This document shows positions 34,416 to 45,301 of a DNA stretch of 64,000 nt, piece by piece. Source of the stretch: Rhyzopertha dominica (taxonomy: Eukaryota; Arthropoda; Insecta; Coleoptera; Bostrichidae); the NCBI GenBank assembly GCA_025024175.1, contig QCXZ01000138.1, positions 51,183,092 through 51,247,091 of the forward strand, read 5' to 3'. The position numbers and the translations under genes are program-made. The notes under the pieces are model-generated. The model was not told the DNA's origin, did no database searches, and was given only the letters and a program-made list of their open reading frames with translations. Numbering within the stretch: the stretch's first letter is position 1; each line of letters starts with the position of its first letter.

Positions 34416-37400
34416 TTACTGTTCGTCATCGGTGAGCACCACTCCATCTTCTCCACTTTCGCTAGCAGTATCATCTGAAACTCCACCAGGAGTCGTCCAG
34501 GGTCTCATTCGATCAACCGCTACCACGTGATCATAATTTGACTTTCTCCTCGTGCGTCTAGTACCTTTCATATCGCATACTACGTATCTATCATTTGGGA
34601 GGGTTTTGTGGACAACAAAAGGACCGTCGTATGGTGCAACTAGCTTACGACTGGTGCCCATGGACTGGATGTTTCTTTCAATTGCTACCAACTCTCCTAT
34701 TTTATATTGGCGTGGCTTTTTTCGTTTCTTGTCAAAGTATTGCTTTCTCTTATCCTGTGACTCTGCATTTTTATCAGCTGCTATTCTTCTTGCTTCCAGT
34801 AGATCAGCTAAAATAGGTGGAATCCGAGCAACTTCATCTTTTAGGAGCTGATCATCACAACTCCTGCGTGGAACGAAGCCGAAAAGCAACTCGCTCGGTG
34901 TCTTTCCGGTAGATTTATTTACAGAAGTATTGATGGCCAGCTGGACATCGCGTACTCTTTCATCCCAGCGTTCTTCCTCCAGCGTAGATGTCAATAACGC
35001 ACTGAGAATTGTCCGGTTTAATCGTTCAACTTGTCCGTTGGCTCGTGGAGTTGCCACTGCCGTAACTACATGTTTAATATGATTTTGTTCACAGAAGTTT
35101 TTAAAAGCTTTAGATGTGAATGCACTTCCTTGGTCACTGATTATTATTTTCGGCGTTCCATACGTCGAAAAATGGTCTCTAAAGAAGTTAATAATGTATT
35201 TAGTTTTTGTTGATTTTACGGGTCTCATAAGTAGGAACTTTGTAAATGCATCCACTCCCACGATAAGGTATACATTCCCCTTTTTACTTTTGGGAAAAGG
35301 ACCTAAATGATCCACGTGGAAAGTACCCATTGGCTCCGTAGCTCTCATCGGGTGCAGGAATCCTTCCTTTTTGCCAGTTGTCTTTTTATTAAATATGCAA
35401 GGTATACAACACGCTATGTATTTCTCTACATATTCTCGCATTCCTGGAAACCAGTACTGCTGACATAAACGATGAAGTGTTTTCTCTAGCGCAAAGTGAC
35501 CTGCTTGATCATGTGCTGATCTCACTACCTGGTTCCTCATTCCTCGAGGTACGACCCACAGTATTCCCTTTGCTGTTATTCGATAGACTCTGTCCTCTCG
35601 AAGCGCGTAATTCTTATAAATTCCCTTCTCATACTCTGTTTCCGGTGGTTTGGATAAGACGTCTTTAATGTGCTTAATCTTTTCATCAGTCATTTGTCCT
35701 GCCAAGACCCAATCCGCCTGTTCAATTCGAAGAACTTCTGGAGGCGCAAGCTCAGTTTCCGCAGGATTTCTGCTTAGCGCATCCACATGTTTAAGTCGAT
35801 CTCCGGGCCGATACTGCACATCAAATGTGAATTCTTGAAGCTGTAGCCACCACCTGGCGAATCTGGGATGCAAATCTTTTTTTGTACTTGAGGCTCTCAA
35901 GGCATTGCAATCGGTTACTACGGTAAAGTTGATCCCCAACAGGTACACGCGAAATTTTCTTAAGCTTTCTACGACAGCTAGTGTTTCGAGTTCATACGAG
36001 TGATATTTGCTCTCCGCACTGTTTGTCTGCCGGCTGTAGTAGTTGACAGGATGAAACTTTTCATCCTTTTGTTTCTGGAGTAAAATTCCTGCAAGACCGT
36101 GTGAGCTAGCGTCTGTGTGTACTTGGGTTTCTGCTTCCGGGTTATATAGAGCTAAAATGGGTTTGCAAATTAAACTTTTTTTCAGACTTTCGAAAGCTGC
36201 CTGCTGCTCTTTCCCCCACTGCCATACGGTATCTTTCTTCAGCAACTTACTAAGAGGTTTGGCAATAATGGCATAATCTTTTACAAATTGTCGGAAATAT
36301 CCGGTCAGCCCAAGATACTGACGGATGTTATGTACACTTTTTGGCACGGGAAACTCGGCAATCGCTTTTGTTTTCACTGTTCCAGGTTGTATTTGCCCAC
36401 AGGAGACTTCGAACCCTAAATATGAAACGGATGTCATTAAAAATTTACATTTTGACAAGTTCAGTGTAAGTCCTTCATTTCTCAATAGCTTTAGAACGGA
36501 TTCCAAATGAGTCAGGGCCTCGTCGGGAGTTTTGCAGTGAATTAGCACGTNATCCAAATAAAGCGCTGCAATATCTTTCACCGGGGCTAAAATTTTGTTC
36601 ATTAGCCGCTGAAATACACTGGGTGCATTGGTAAGCCCGAATGGGAGACGCTCAAATTCCCACATTCCATGATTAGTCACAAACGCCGTATATTTCTTCG
36701 AATTTTCTTGAATAGGAATCTGATAATAACCACTGCGAAGATCTAAAGTGACGTAATAGAAGCTTCCATGTAACCTATCCAGCTGATCGTCAATTCTTGG
36801 CAACGGGTATCGGTCCTTTAATGTTTTTGAATTTAACTTTCTATAATCGACGCACATTCTATACTCTCCATTTGGTTTCTTCACGAGTAGAATGGGTGAT
36901 GCATATGGTGAATTTGATTCACGTATTATGCCGTTATCTAAAAGTTCTTCCACTATTTGTTTTACCACCTGCTGCTCAGTAAGTGCCATCCGGTAAGGCC
37001 TGTAAGTAAAAGGCNTGTCGTCCGCTAGGTCTATCATTAATNCTGCAGATCTAGCACACCCTAATTCTTCCATAGACTGCGCAAAACAATCCCTATATTT
37101 TTGCAACAGATGAATCAAGGCCTGACGGTATTTTTCATCGACTGGGCCAATATTTATTTCTTCAGTTGGTAAAGGTGGCAGCGTCGCTTTTTGTACTGCC
37201 AAAACATGACTTTCAGTTTCTTCCCGGACTTTTTCCGGTATACACGGCTTTGCCCTTGCAAGAGGTTTAGTGCATTTAATAACTATATCTTGGTCGGAAA
37301 GATTAATAACAGGTACTAGCACGTCTTTGTCAGGTTGAATATTTACAATCACTCGTGGGATGCAATATTCCCGTCCTGGTTCTCTCCTAATACTAGCTTC

Positions 37401-37916
37401 CAGATACAAATCTCCCGAATAGTTGAGTGGCCTACTAGTTACAGCTACATTCACTAAATGATTTTTTGGTATTACAATATGGTCTTTCGCCCACAACACC
37501 ACTTTCTGATTTACTGGAAAAATATCCTCGATATGCTGTAGATCGCCCTTTTTAAACAGCAATTGTTTTTCATCCTTTATCATGAGTACACCTGGCAGTT
37601 CTGTAAATGATCGACCTACTAATACAGGTACTTTCTGCACTGAATCAGGCACAACGTGAGCCTCCACTTCGGCCTCCACTTCGTCAACTTTTAATTTAAA
37701 TCTACACACTCCTAAAGTTGTAACCGTACCACTTCCATATCCTCTTAAGACTATTGTTTACTTATTATTACAGATTAATCCTAGTCTACCTAATTCGCTA
37801 AATGTTATTGTAACGCCAAAACAGCCCGAATCTATATATGCTCGGGATTTATTCTCATTAATAAAAATAGGCTTGTAAAATTTACGATTAGTGTCGACAG
37901 ATGCACCCGCCTCTAG
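34416..37916 (-). pseudogene. pol: Pol: protease, reverse transcriptase, RNase H, integrase, with one nonsense codon
   Basis: The frame starts right after the gag stop. The protease active site AYIDSG lies at about 37808-37825, followed by an in-frame TAA (37758-37760), then the flap LRGYGSG and VLVGRS. The stop would cut protease before the flap. From 37709 the frame is open for 1,097 codons: RT (LDLRSGYYQI near residue 323, catalytic YLD-X-V near 385, where N at 36551 hides the second Asp), RNase H (TDASSHGLAG near 532), zinc-binding HHCC (HDQAGH...CCIPC near 731), integrase core with Asp in HVDHLGPF, Asp in ISDQGSAF and Glu in NGQVERLN, and a GPY/F module (APYDGPFVV near 1030). Ns also lie at 37015 and 37042. 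No chromodomain and no env. Confidence 0.92.
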
Positions 37917-37919
37917 TCA
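37913..37919 (-). promoter_or_regulatory. UGA-CUAG stop, candidate gag-pol readthrough site
   Basis: Read on the minus strand the junction is GCA TGA CTA GAG. Gag (38930) and the protease frame are in the same phase, with no frameshift site needed. UGA followed by CUA(G) is a well-established efficient readthrough context in animal and viral mRNAs. A TGTCGACA palindrome lies about 20 bases downstream, but I see no strong stem-loop by eye. Readthrough itself is inferred. Confidence 0.7.
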
Positions 37920-38930
37920 TGCGACCGTGCCGTCCTTCTTAGATACCGAATGCTCCCCGTTGTTCTGCGTGCGACCTTCATTGCGGTATTCCAGGCAGTA
38001 TTTCTTGTCATGCCCAATTTTATTGCACAAAATACACCTTTTTACAGCCACCCTGCAGTCTCGAGCGTAATGTCCACTTTTGTTGCATTTGAAACAGTTA
38101 ATTCCACTACTTCCGCCCCCGCCGGTATTGCTGTTACTCCTTTCTTGGTGGTATCGCTTGTTATTACGTACGTCCTTCCTGTACCCGGTCTTATGAAAAC
38201 GATTAAGATGCGGTCGGACTGTTTGGGATGTAGTTTTATGAGCCGCATCATCTTCGTGAGCGATTAAAAACTCGTACAGTGATTGAGGTGTTTCGTGCTT
38301 GCCAGCACGCGCTCCGCTTTTAACTACCCCATCGTCTAGCCCACCTATGATGAAGGAAACCGCTTTCGGCCCTTCAAAGTCACACATATTTATGAGTGCC
38401 AGTTTGTCATAATAATACTGATCGTAGTCTTCGTTGGGAAGCTTACGACGATTCATCATATCCGCAACTCGTTGGCAGTAGTCACGTTTCGCAGGAAAAT
38501 CACGCAAAATTTTCTCTTTCCATTCCTCCCAAGTGTATTTAATTGTTGGCAAGGAACGGTGCCACAATTCTCCCGTTCCGCGCAGTTTAGACAATGCAAA
38601 ATGAATTGTTGTGGTTTCGCTCCAATTAAAGACTGTTCTTAGTTCGTCAATTTTGTGTATCCACATTTCCGCGGTATATTCCCTATTCCTTGGATCGAAA
38701 ATCGGTACCGCATCGCCATTTGTAGCATCCACTCTGATGTCGTCCCGTTTCTCCTGACATTTTATAAAACTAGCCATTGCTTCCGCTAGCATATCGAATT
38801 TATCGCTCTGAACGGTACTAGAACGCGATTCGGAACCGTCATTTGATCGTGTGCGCGAGGTGGTTGGCGCGGCCTCCTCAGAGGCTTCGGAAGTTTCTCT
38901 TGATCGTTTCTGACCCCGTTTACCGGCCAT
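37917..38930 (-). CDS. gag: Gag polyprotein of the Ty3/gypsy element
   Basis: 337 residues, intact. Residues 1-40 are basic/acidic and low complexity (KRGQKRSRE...). A retrotransposon capsid-like domain follows (roughly 70-225), including FDPRNREYTAEMWIHKI, GTGELWHRS and WEEWKEKILRDF. Two CCHC zinc knuckles lie at about 279-292 (CFKCNKSGHYARDC) and 299-312 (CILCNKIGHDKKYC), which bind the RNA genome. The ATG at 38930 is the first in-frame start, 215 bp inside the 5' LTR edge. The stop TGA (37919-37917) is followed directly by CTAG and by the pol frame in the same phase, so Gag-Pol would be made by readthrough. This is the only coding unit in the window that looks undamaged. Confidence 0.92.
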   Translation of the reverse strand: MAGKRGQKRSRETSEASEEAAPTTSRTRSNDGSESRSSTVQSDKFDMLAEAMASFIKCQEKRDDIRVDATNGDAVPIFDPRNREYTAEMWIHKIDELRTVFNWSETTTIHFALSKLRGTGELWHRSLPTIKYTWEEWKEKILRDFPAKRDYCQRVADMMNRRKLPNEDYDQYYYDKLALINMCDFEGPKAVSFIIGGLDDGVVKSGARAGKHETPQSLYEFLIAHEDDAAHKTTSQTVRPHLNRFHKTGYRKDVRNNKRYHQERSNSNTGGGGSSGINCFKCNKSGHYARDCRVAVKRCILCNKIGHDKKYCLEYRNEGRTQNNGEHSVSKKDGTVA

Positions 38931-39127
38931 TGTAATGAAGGGTTGACAAATAGCTCCTAGACGATTATGACAACGTTACTTCTCGACACACACATGCAAT
39001 TTAATTATTCTACTACCTACAACCTGTTTTATACCAGCGGGTAGATCGAGGTGAAGGGTTGTCCTTTAATGCCCACAACTATTAAACTGTATTATCTAAT
39101 TAAAAGTAATCAATCACGCAAATTCAG

Positions 39128-39140
39128 ATCCCACTTCTGA
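39128..39140 (-). other. Candidate primer-binding site (tRNA-Leu-like)
   Basis: Five bases inside the 5' LTR edge the minus strand reads TCAGAAGTGGGAT. From memory this is complementary to the acceptor/T-stem of insect tRNA-Leu, without pairing to its CCA end. An alternative is TGGGATCTGAATT, 12 bases in. The tRNA identity is unverified. Confidence 0.45.
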
Positions 39141-39628
39141 AAAATTGTAAGACAAATCTGAAGAGACAACACGAAGATATATGCTATACTTTTTTTTTTT
39201 ACAAAAACCTACTAGCCTTAACGCTGCATAATTAATATTACTATCAAGACTTTATTATGGCTTACTTCTGCACGTCAAATTAGTCAGGTGGCAAGTTAAT
39301 AAATCAGAAACAACTTGAACAATTTCCATCTATTGAATTATGTGACAATGTGCACTTAAATCTAGGTCAGTGGTGGTTGAAGACCACCCGCTGTGTCAGG
39401 ACATCCAAGCGGACAGTGACCCTCGATCCGATCCTCCCTGGTTACAGGTTTACCCTCGCACTTTCGCTCTCTGCAATAAATATAGGAAAACACGCATGAG
39501 CTTTATATTCTTCTAAGCTGACTTAGGTTTAGATTCATTAGGATAATAATTTGTCTACTGCTGTCTCAATTAGGCCCAGCATGACGGGATGGGTTCCCGT
39601 CAGGACACTAATCATTAATTCGCTGATA

Positions 39629-40563
39629 ACGCCTCGTTAGGCCCACTGAATCCAATTCAGTGGATGAGCTACAAGCCCAATAAGTAAAACAATAAGCTCT
39701 ACTCAATAACGCCCCGTTGGGCCCACTGAACATAGTCCAGTGGATGAGCTACAAGCTCAACAAGTAAAACAATAAGCTTTACTAGATAACGCCCCGTTGG
39801 GCCCACTGAATCCAATCCAGTGGATGAGCTACAAGCTCAATAAGTAAAACAATAAGCTTTACTCGTTAACGCCCCGTTGGGCCCACTGAATCCAATTCAG
39901 TGGATGAGCTACAAGCTCAATAAGTAAAACAATAAGCTTTACTAGATCACGCCCCGTTGGGCCCACTGAACCCAGTCCAGTGGATGAGCTACAAGCTCAA
40001 TAAGTAAAACATTAAGCTTTACTCGTTAACGCCCCGTTGGGCCCACTGAATCCAATTCAGTGGATGAGCTACAAGCTCAATAAGTAAAACAATAAGCTTT
40101 ACTAGATCACGCCCCGTTGGGCCCACTGAACCCAGTCCAGTGGATGAGCTACAAGCTCAATAAGTAAAACATTAAGCTTTACTCGTTAACGCCCCGTTGG
40201 GCCCACTGAATCCAATTCAGTGGATGAGCTACAAGCTCAATAAGTAAAACAATAAGCTTTACTAGATCACGCCCCGTTGGGCCCACTGAACCCAGTCCAG
40301 TGGATGAGCTACAAGCTCAATAAGTAAAACATTAAGCTTTACTCGTTAACGCCCCGTTGGGCCCACTGAATCCAATTCAGTGGATGAGCTACAAGCTCAA
40401 TAAGTAAAACAATAAGCTTTACTAGATCACGCCCCGTTGGGCCCACTGAACCCAGTCCAGTGGATGAGCTACAAGCTCAATAAGTAAAACATTAAGCTTT
40501 ACTCGATAACGCCCCGTTGGGCCCACTGAATCCAATCCAGTGGATGAGCTACAAGCTCAACAG
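39629..40563. repeat. LTR tandem array, twelve 80-bp units (5' LTR)
   Basis: Same array as at 32611-33545, unit for unit, in the 5' LTR. Confidence 0.95.
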
Positions 40564-40689
40564 GCAAGCAGAGACAGAACATGAAACAGCTTAAACAACA
40601 AGCAGAGTAAATACAAGGTGTTCACCAGCAATTGGTATTCTAGTGGATAATTAAACAACGAGCGACTTGCTCTACAAGCCATGATATCC

Positions 40690-40817
40690 CATAGGAGTAT
40701 AAAGCTCTGTGAGGTTACATAGAAGTATAAAGCTCTGTGAGGTTGACTCACATAGAAGTATAAAGCTCTGTGAGGTTGACTCACATAGAAGTATAAAGCT
40801 CTGTGAGGTTGACTCAC
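40690..40817. repeat. LTR 33-bp tandem repeat (5' LTR)
   Basis: Copy of the 33672-33799 array in the 5' LTR. Confidence 0.9.
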
Positions 40818-41509
40818 CTTTTACTTTAATCCAAAAAGGGTTAATCCAATAGAAGGCACTACAACTATAACTGCTGTCACAAACACTCTATTTACATGTG
40901 CACTACAAGTTCTACAGAGTTATTTAATTCGGTTATGACACTCCCGTCAAGAGTACTTAAACAATCGGAGGTTAAGAAGAACTGATTTCCCCCAGTCATT
41001 CAAGTTCTCAATTTGGATACAAACACACACCTCCTATCCACCCATATTATGCTATTTACCCAATCATATGCATTTTTCTCAAGATGCGTCTTTTAGGCTC
41101 AGCCAATACGATTTTAGCTAATAAATTCCGAATATGTACTTGTAAGTAATATGATCATACACAGTGCCGAACTGATTTGTCAATTTTACGAGATCCCCTG
41201 TCTCGTTCAACCTGTCACCCTAACGAAAGTTACTGCGTCTCAGAGACGCCAGCACTTGTATTCAACATCTCAAATTGCCGGCCATATGGTAAACCACTTA
41301 AACGTTACATGCTCAGTTTTACAAAATTTCATGCCTATCGACTTTCTTATTTTTCACCTAAATATCATGCTTACGAAAATTCTATTCTTACACTAGTTAT
41401 ATTGGCTTCCATTTCGCTAACTTTTGATATCGTAAAGAAAAATCTTCTGGTCTAACACTTATGATATACTTTAATGAAGTGAACATAAAATTTCTCTTCA
41501 AAATCCTAT

Positions 41510-42310
41510 CCCCATTACTATAATTCCTGTGCTGTCGAAAATTATAGAAAAAGCAACTCAAAGGCAGATTTATGACTATGCTAGTCAGGATGTTTTAAGG
41601 GACATAGTACAAGATCTGTTTTAGCTGATGTCACGGATGATGGATTGTGGGCACTAGATTTGATACCATAGATCAATTGCTTGCTATGTGCTAAATTACG
41701 GTATTATGGATTCGATGATGTGGCTGTGGGTTTTTTTAACTCACATCCCCGTAGTCGATCCCAAATTGTCGTTTTCGGTGATAACATATCTGAAAGCCGT
41801 TCCATTACTCCAAGTGTGTCGCAAGGCTCAGTACTGGGCCCATTGCTTTTTTGATATACGCTGCAGACCTCCCAAACCGTGTTAAAAATTGTAGTATTCA
41901 GTGTTATGCAGATGACTAGCATTTACAATTTTCTTTCAACCCTAAAAGCACTGCGATATCCTGCGAGCTCGTGGACCGTGACCTGACGGCTATAGCTGAT
42001 TATTCTCGAAACAATAATTTAAAGTAAAACCCAGAAAAGTGTGCGGCAATGTTGTTCTGTCCAAATCGTTTGCGAGAAAGCGTATTGACAGATTTTAATA
42101 TTTATAATCAACCATTGACTGTTGTTAACAACGTAAGAAACTTAGGTATAATATTTGAAAGCGATCTTTGTTTTAAAGAACATATTGCCGGCATAGTAAG
42201 AAAGGTTTATCTAGCTTTGAAACTGCTGTATTGCAACAGATATTTAATAAATCTCAGAATGCGTAAGAAACTTTGTGAATCGTTAGAGTTGTCCTTTAAT
42301 TTCGTATAAC
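41510..42310 (+). pseudogene. LINE reverse transcriptase, degenerate
   Basis: Translations in shifting frames give IPVLSKIIEKATQRQIYDYA (RT block 1), LLAMC and a block resembling AKLRYYGF, SQGSVLGPLLF (the conserved QGSVLGPLLF box), IQCYADD (catalytic Asp-Asp; the codon after it is a stop), then NNNLK-stop-NPEKCAAMLF and VVNNVRNLGIIFESDLCFKEHI (the NLG.I.D..L...H box). The last segment is open from 42049 to 42309. Motif order is that of jockey/CR1-type LINEs. Several stops and frameshifts make it inactive. There is no endonuclease domain on this side. Confidence 0.8.
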
Positions 42311-42322
42311 TGTGTAATTATA

Positions 42323-43544
42323 CAGGATGTTTCACGAATGATAATGACCCTGACGAAATTAAAAATGCAACCCAAAATACATTCTCATAGCCAATGTGGT
42401 TATTTTACATAATGGTATTATTTTAGAAATAAATTGGGAATCCATGACGGCTATGCGCTATGGTTCCTGTCACTGTATTTATTAAAAGTCAAAATGTATT
42501 CAAATGATGAAAAAACAGATATGATTTTGATTTATTTAGAGCATTGGAAATGATTATCGAAAATCCTCATATTAGTCAAAGAGTAGTCTCAAGAGCAACC
42601 GGTATTAGTCTGTCTTCAGTACGCCGAATAATTAAAGGCAATCAATTTCATCCGTATCACTTGCAATTGGTTCAGGCCTTAAAGGAGACAGATTATCCTA
42701 AAAGACTGGCTTTTTGTAACTTTTTTCGGAAACACCAAAATTTGAATGTGAGATTTTATGACATTTGCTTATCAGATGAAGCAAGATTTTCTAATAATGG
42801 TGGACTTAACAAACATAACATGCATTATTATGCGCAAGAAATTCCACGTTGGGTTCTAGAAGGACATTTTCAAACTATCTACTCGACGAATATCTGGTGC
42901 GGAATATTGGAGAATCAAATTGTTGGGCCTTATTTTATAGTTTAAACGGCAATGCTTATCTAAATGTTTTAAGAAACATTTTACCGGTACTTCTCCAAAA
43001 TGTAAATTTACAAGTAAGACAAGATCTATGGTTCCAACAAGATTGGGCACCTGTGCATTATCATAGAATAGTGCGAAATCATCTTGATTTGGTTTTGCCT
43101 AACCGATTGATAGGAAGAGGTTCAATTAATCTTGGCCACCGAGAAGCCCGGACCTTACTCCTTTGGATTTTTTTCTGTGGGTAATGGTAAAAGAGCAAGT
43201 ATACCAAACACCAGTTGAAAGTGTAGAACATTTAGAAAATAAAATACGTGATGCATGTAGATCCATCACTCCAGAAATGTCCATGCGTGTTAAAAAATCG
43301 TTTTGGGCACGAATTTACGTTTGTGAAAACAGCGGAGGACGACATTTTGAGCATTTATTACATTAATGTTATTGAATAAACAGTTTTCAAAAATAAAATT
43401 TGTTTACAATGCCGAATTTACGTAAAGCAAATGATTGAAGTTTATGTCAACATTTACGAATTTATACAACTCTCTACGTTTTATATTTTTTAAGGGTTGC
43501 ATTTTTAATTTCGTCAGGGCCATTATCATTCGTGAAACATCCTG
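42323..43544 (+). mobile_element. Family C DD41D transposon, both ends present (1,222 bp)
   Basis: Bounded by TA on both sides (42321-42322 and 43545-43546). Terminal inverted repeats of about 51 bp (CAGGATGTTTCACGAATGAT...AATGCAACCC) have a single mismatch. It sits inside the LINE. A related solo end occurs at 14494-14536. Confidence 0.9.
42494..43366 (+). pseudogene. Family C DD41D transposase, deleted and frameshifted
   Basis: Starts MYSNDEKTDMILIYLE, the beginning of the DUF4817 helix-turn-helix. Most of that domain is then lost and reading resumes at EMIIENPHISQRVVSRATGI (second HTH). First catalytic Asp in ICLSDEARF, WCGILENQIVGPYF next, frameshift, second Asp in FQQDWAPVHY, another frameshift, third Asp in SPDLTPLDFFLW, and C-terminus RHFEHLLH with stop at 43364-43366. 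The spacing of the last two Asp is about 41 residues, so it is a cousin of families A and B. With at least three disruptions it is inactive. Confidence 0.82.
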
Positions 43545-43866
43545 TATACAACAGTGTGCCTGAAAATGCTTTCGTTACGCCAATTCCGAATGCAGTTGAG
43601 GAAAATTGTGCTACTTTCGCAGTAATTCATATGCTTAGGTTAGTTTGCTAATGTTATGTGATATAAGTAAGTTTAGTATAAGCTACGTAACTCGTATATG
43701 TGGATTGTTCGAAAGATTGTTCCATTACCATGAACAACTACTGCTTGTTATTGTTTCTTTTGTCATAATTTGATTGTTTATTATGGCTTGAAGTAATGGA
43801 AAAGGCTGAATTGAGTAGCCTTTGGCTAGATTTGGCCTTAATAAAGACGTATTATTTTTATAAAAT

Positions 43867-45301
43867 GAGACAAAAAACTACCGTCAAATTAATTTAAGTT
43901 CTATACTCTAGCTTTTGTGTAGCTCATGCTTCTGTTTACCTATATTTGTTTGATATTATATTAACATATATGTGTTTTCCTTGTTTTTGCTTTCGCTTCT
44001 ACTTTATCTAGCGCGAGATGTGTGTTTATGCATTTATACTTCGAAATCTTTTGTAAATGTTGGTAATGTAGAGTATTTTAGACAATTTCTGTTCTGTTTT
44101 TGTGAACATTGTATCATTTTATTACATTGAGTAACGTGTAGGTTATGAATTAAATCGTGAACTTATAAAACTTTTATCCCAATTCCAGGCCCAAAAAACA
44201 TACAACCGTTTTTACTACTGTACTGCTAGGGTGAGGGGGAGTTACACATCTGGCTTCAGTACAGTTTTTATAGTTATTGTTTTTATATTAGTGTGAAACA
44301 AAGCACAAACAAAAGCCAGATTGTATATATAGAATTGAAGGGCAAAGTTAGGGGATTATACGATATAGGGAAGGAATCCAAGTCTCGTTTGGAGCAGGGA
44401 GCAGGGAAACTATCTTGCGAGCTTAATTTTAATGGTAGCTGTGTCTTTCTAAAAATATGTACTGAAGTTCTGAATCCCTAAGTATATTCAAATCTTTCCC
44501 CTAATTTCAAGCTTCTAAAGACGACACCTTCTAAGTAATTTTTTGTGGGAGGACAAGTCTACTTGACGTTTATTAGCCGATGTCCGTCGAAAGCGAACAA
44601 CCCCCTTTTTGAGTGGAGCAAATTGACCGAACCGAGTTAGGCAAAAAGAGCGCAACAACTTTCCCTCGGCAGCGCAAAGTTAAAACTGCCCCGCCGCAGA
44701 GAGCACATTAGACAGCCAGCGAGCAATTTCACTTAAGGGAGACACACGGCACATCCAATCAACCGTACGATTATCCGGTTAAACCTTAAAACCGGCAGTC
44801 AACCTTATTAGGCTTCCCAATTAGTACCCGGCGGCGTTGCAACGTCTGAAACAATCATGCACGGGATTACGATATACGGGTCTGCGTAATATGGTTACGC
44901 AACAAAGCTCGCCTTTGTCCGCCAATTGGGCATCGCTCGTGCCGACAGAGGGCAGCAGTTTTGCGATTATAAACGGATTACCGGTGCGTCCGTGGGGCTT
45001 TTCTGTTTTTGTGCCGGCCGCTGCCTGTTTATTAACTTAAAACGTTCGAAATTAAAACGGGACGTTGCCGCGAACGGGCTTACATGGGGAGTAATTATTT
45101 TTTGTTGCCTTTGATATTTTTAAAGGGAAGCTTAAGATCAAATTAGCCGGCGGGTCGCGGTTGTTGGTCTAAATATGACAGGAATAACGTTGATATAAAC
45201 AATGAAAGCGAGCTCCGCCTAACGACCAAATCAATTAACCTTATTTTGTTTGGTAGAGTATTCTAGAATTGACCAAATGCCAGCTTAGCTTAGCAAATAT
45301 A
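43867..45301. other. Non-coding DNA with a GC-rich island
   Basis: 44560-45110 is GC-richer. No gene or shared repeat recognised. It ends at the TA preceding the family B copy. Confidence 0.5.

Larger units (their letters stand above)
32128..41392 (-). mobile_element. Full-length Ty3/gypsy LTR retrotransposon (9,265 bp)
   Basis: Two LTRs at 32128-34374 and 39146-41392, each 2,247 bp, match at every line I compared and have a constant offset of 7,018. LTR ends are TGTAAGA/TCTTACA inverted repeats (TG...CA), and CTAG flanks both sides (32124-32127 and 41393-41396), a 4-bp target duplication. On the minus strand the order is 5' LTR, primer site, gag, protease-RT-RNase H-integrase, 3' LTR. Pol order with integrase after RNase H defines Ty3/gypsy. 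Only 41 bp separate the pol stop from the 3' LTR, so there is no env gene. The identical LTRs indicate a recent insertion, yet the pol frame is broken. Confidence 0.95.
39146..41392 (-). repeat. 5' LTR
   Basis: Copy of 32128-34374 at an offset of 7,018 with no difference noticed, including both tandem arrays. It should contain the promoter and polyadenylation signals, which I could not place with confidence. Confidence 0.93.
41393..43866 (+). mobile_element. LINE (non-LTR retrotransposon), interrupted by a DNA transposon
   Basis: Reverse-transcriptase sequence at 41510-42310 is followed, beyond the nested family C element (42323-43544), by a 3' UTR ending in AATAAAGACGTATTATTTTTATAA near 43866, a typical insect LINE tail. 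The left side stops at the LTR element's CTAG duplication, which suggests that the LTR element landed inside this LINE. Confidence 0.65.

Noticed and set aside
42494..43366. Host gene with DUF4817 domain
   Set aside because: TA-flanked inverted repeats and the DDE/D motifs identify it as a transposase remnant.
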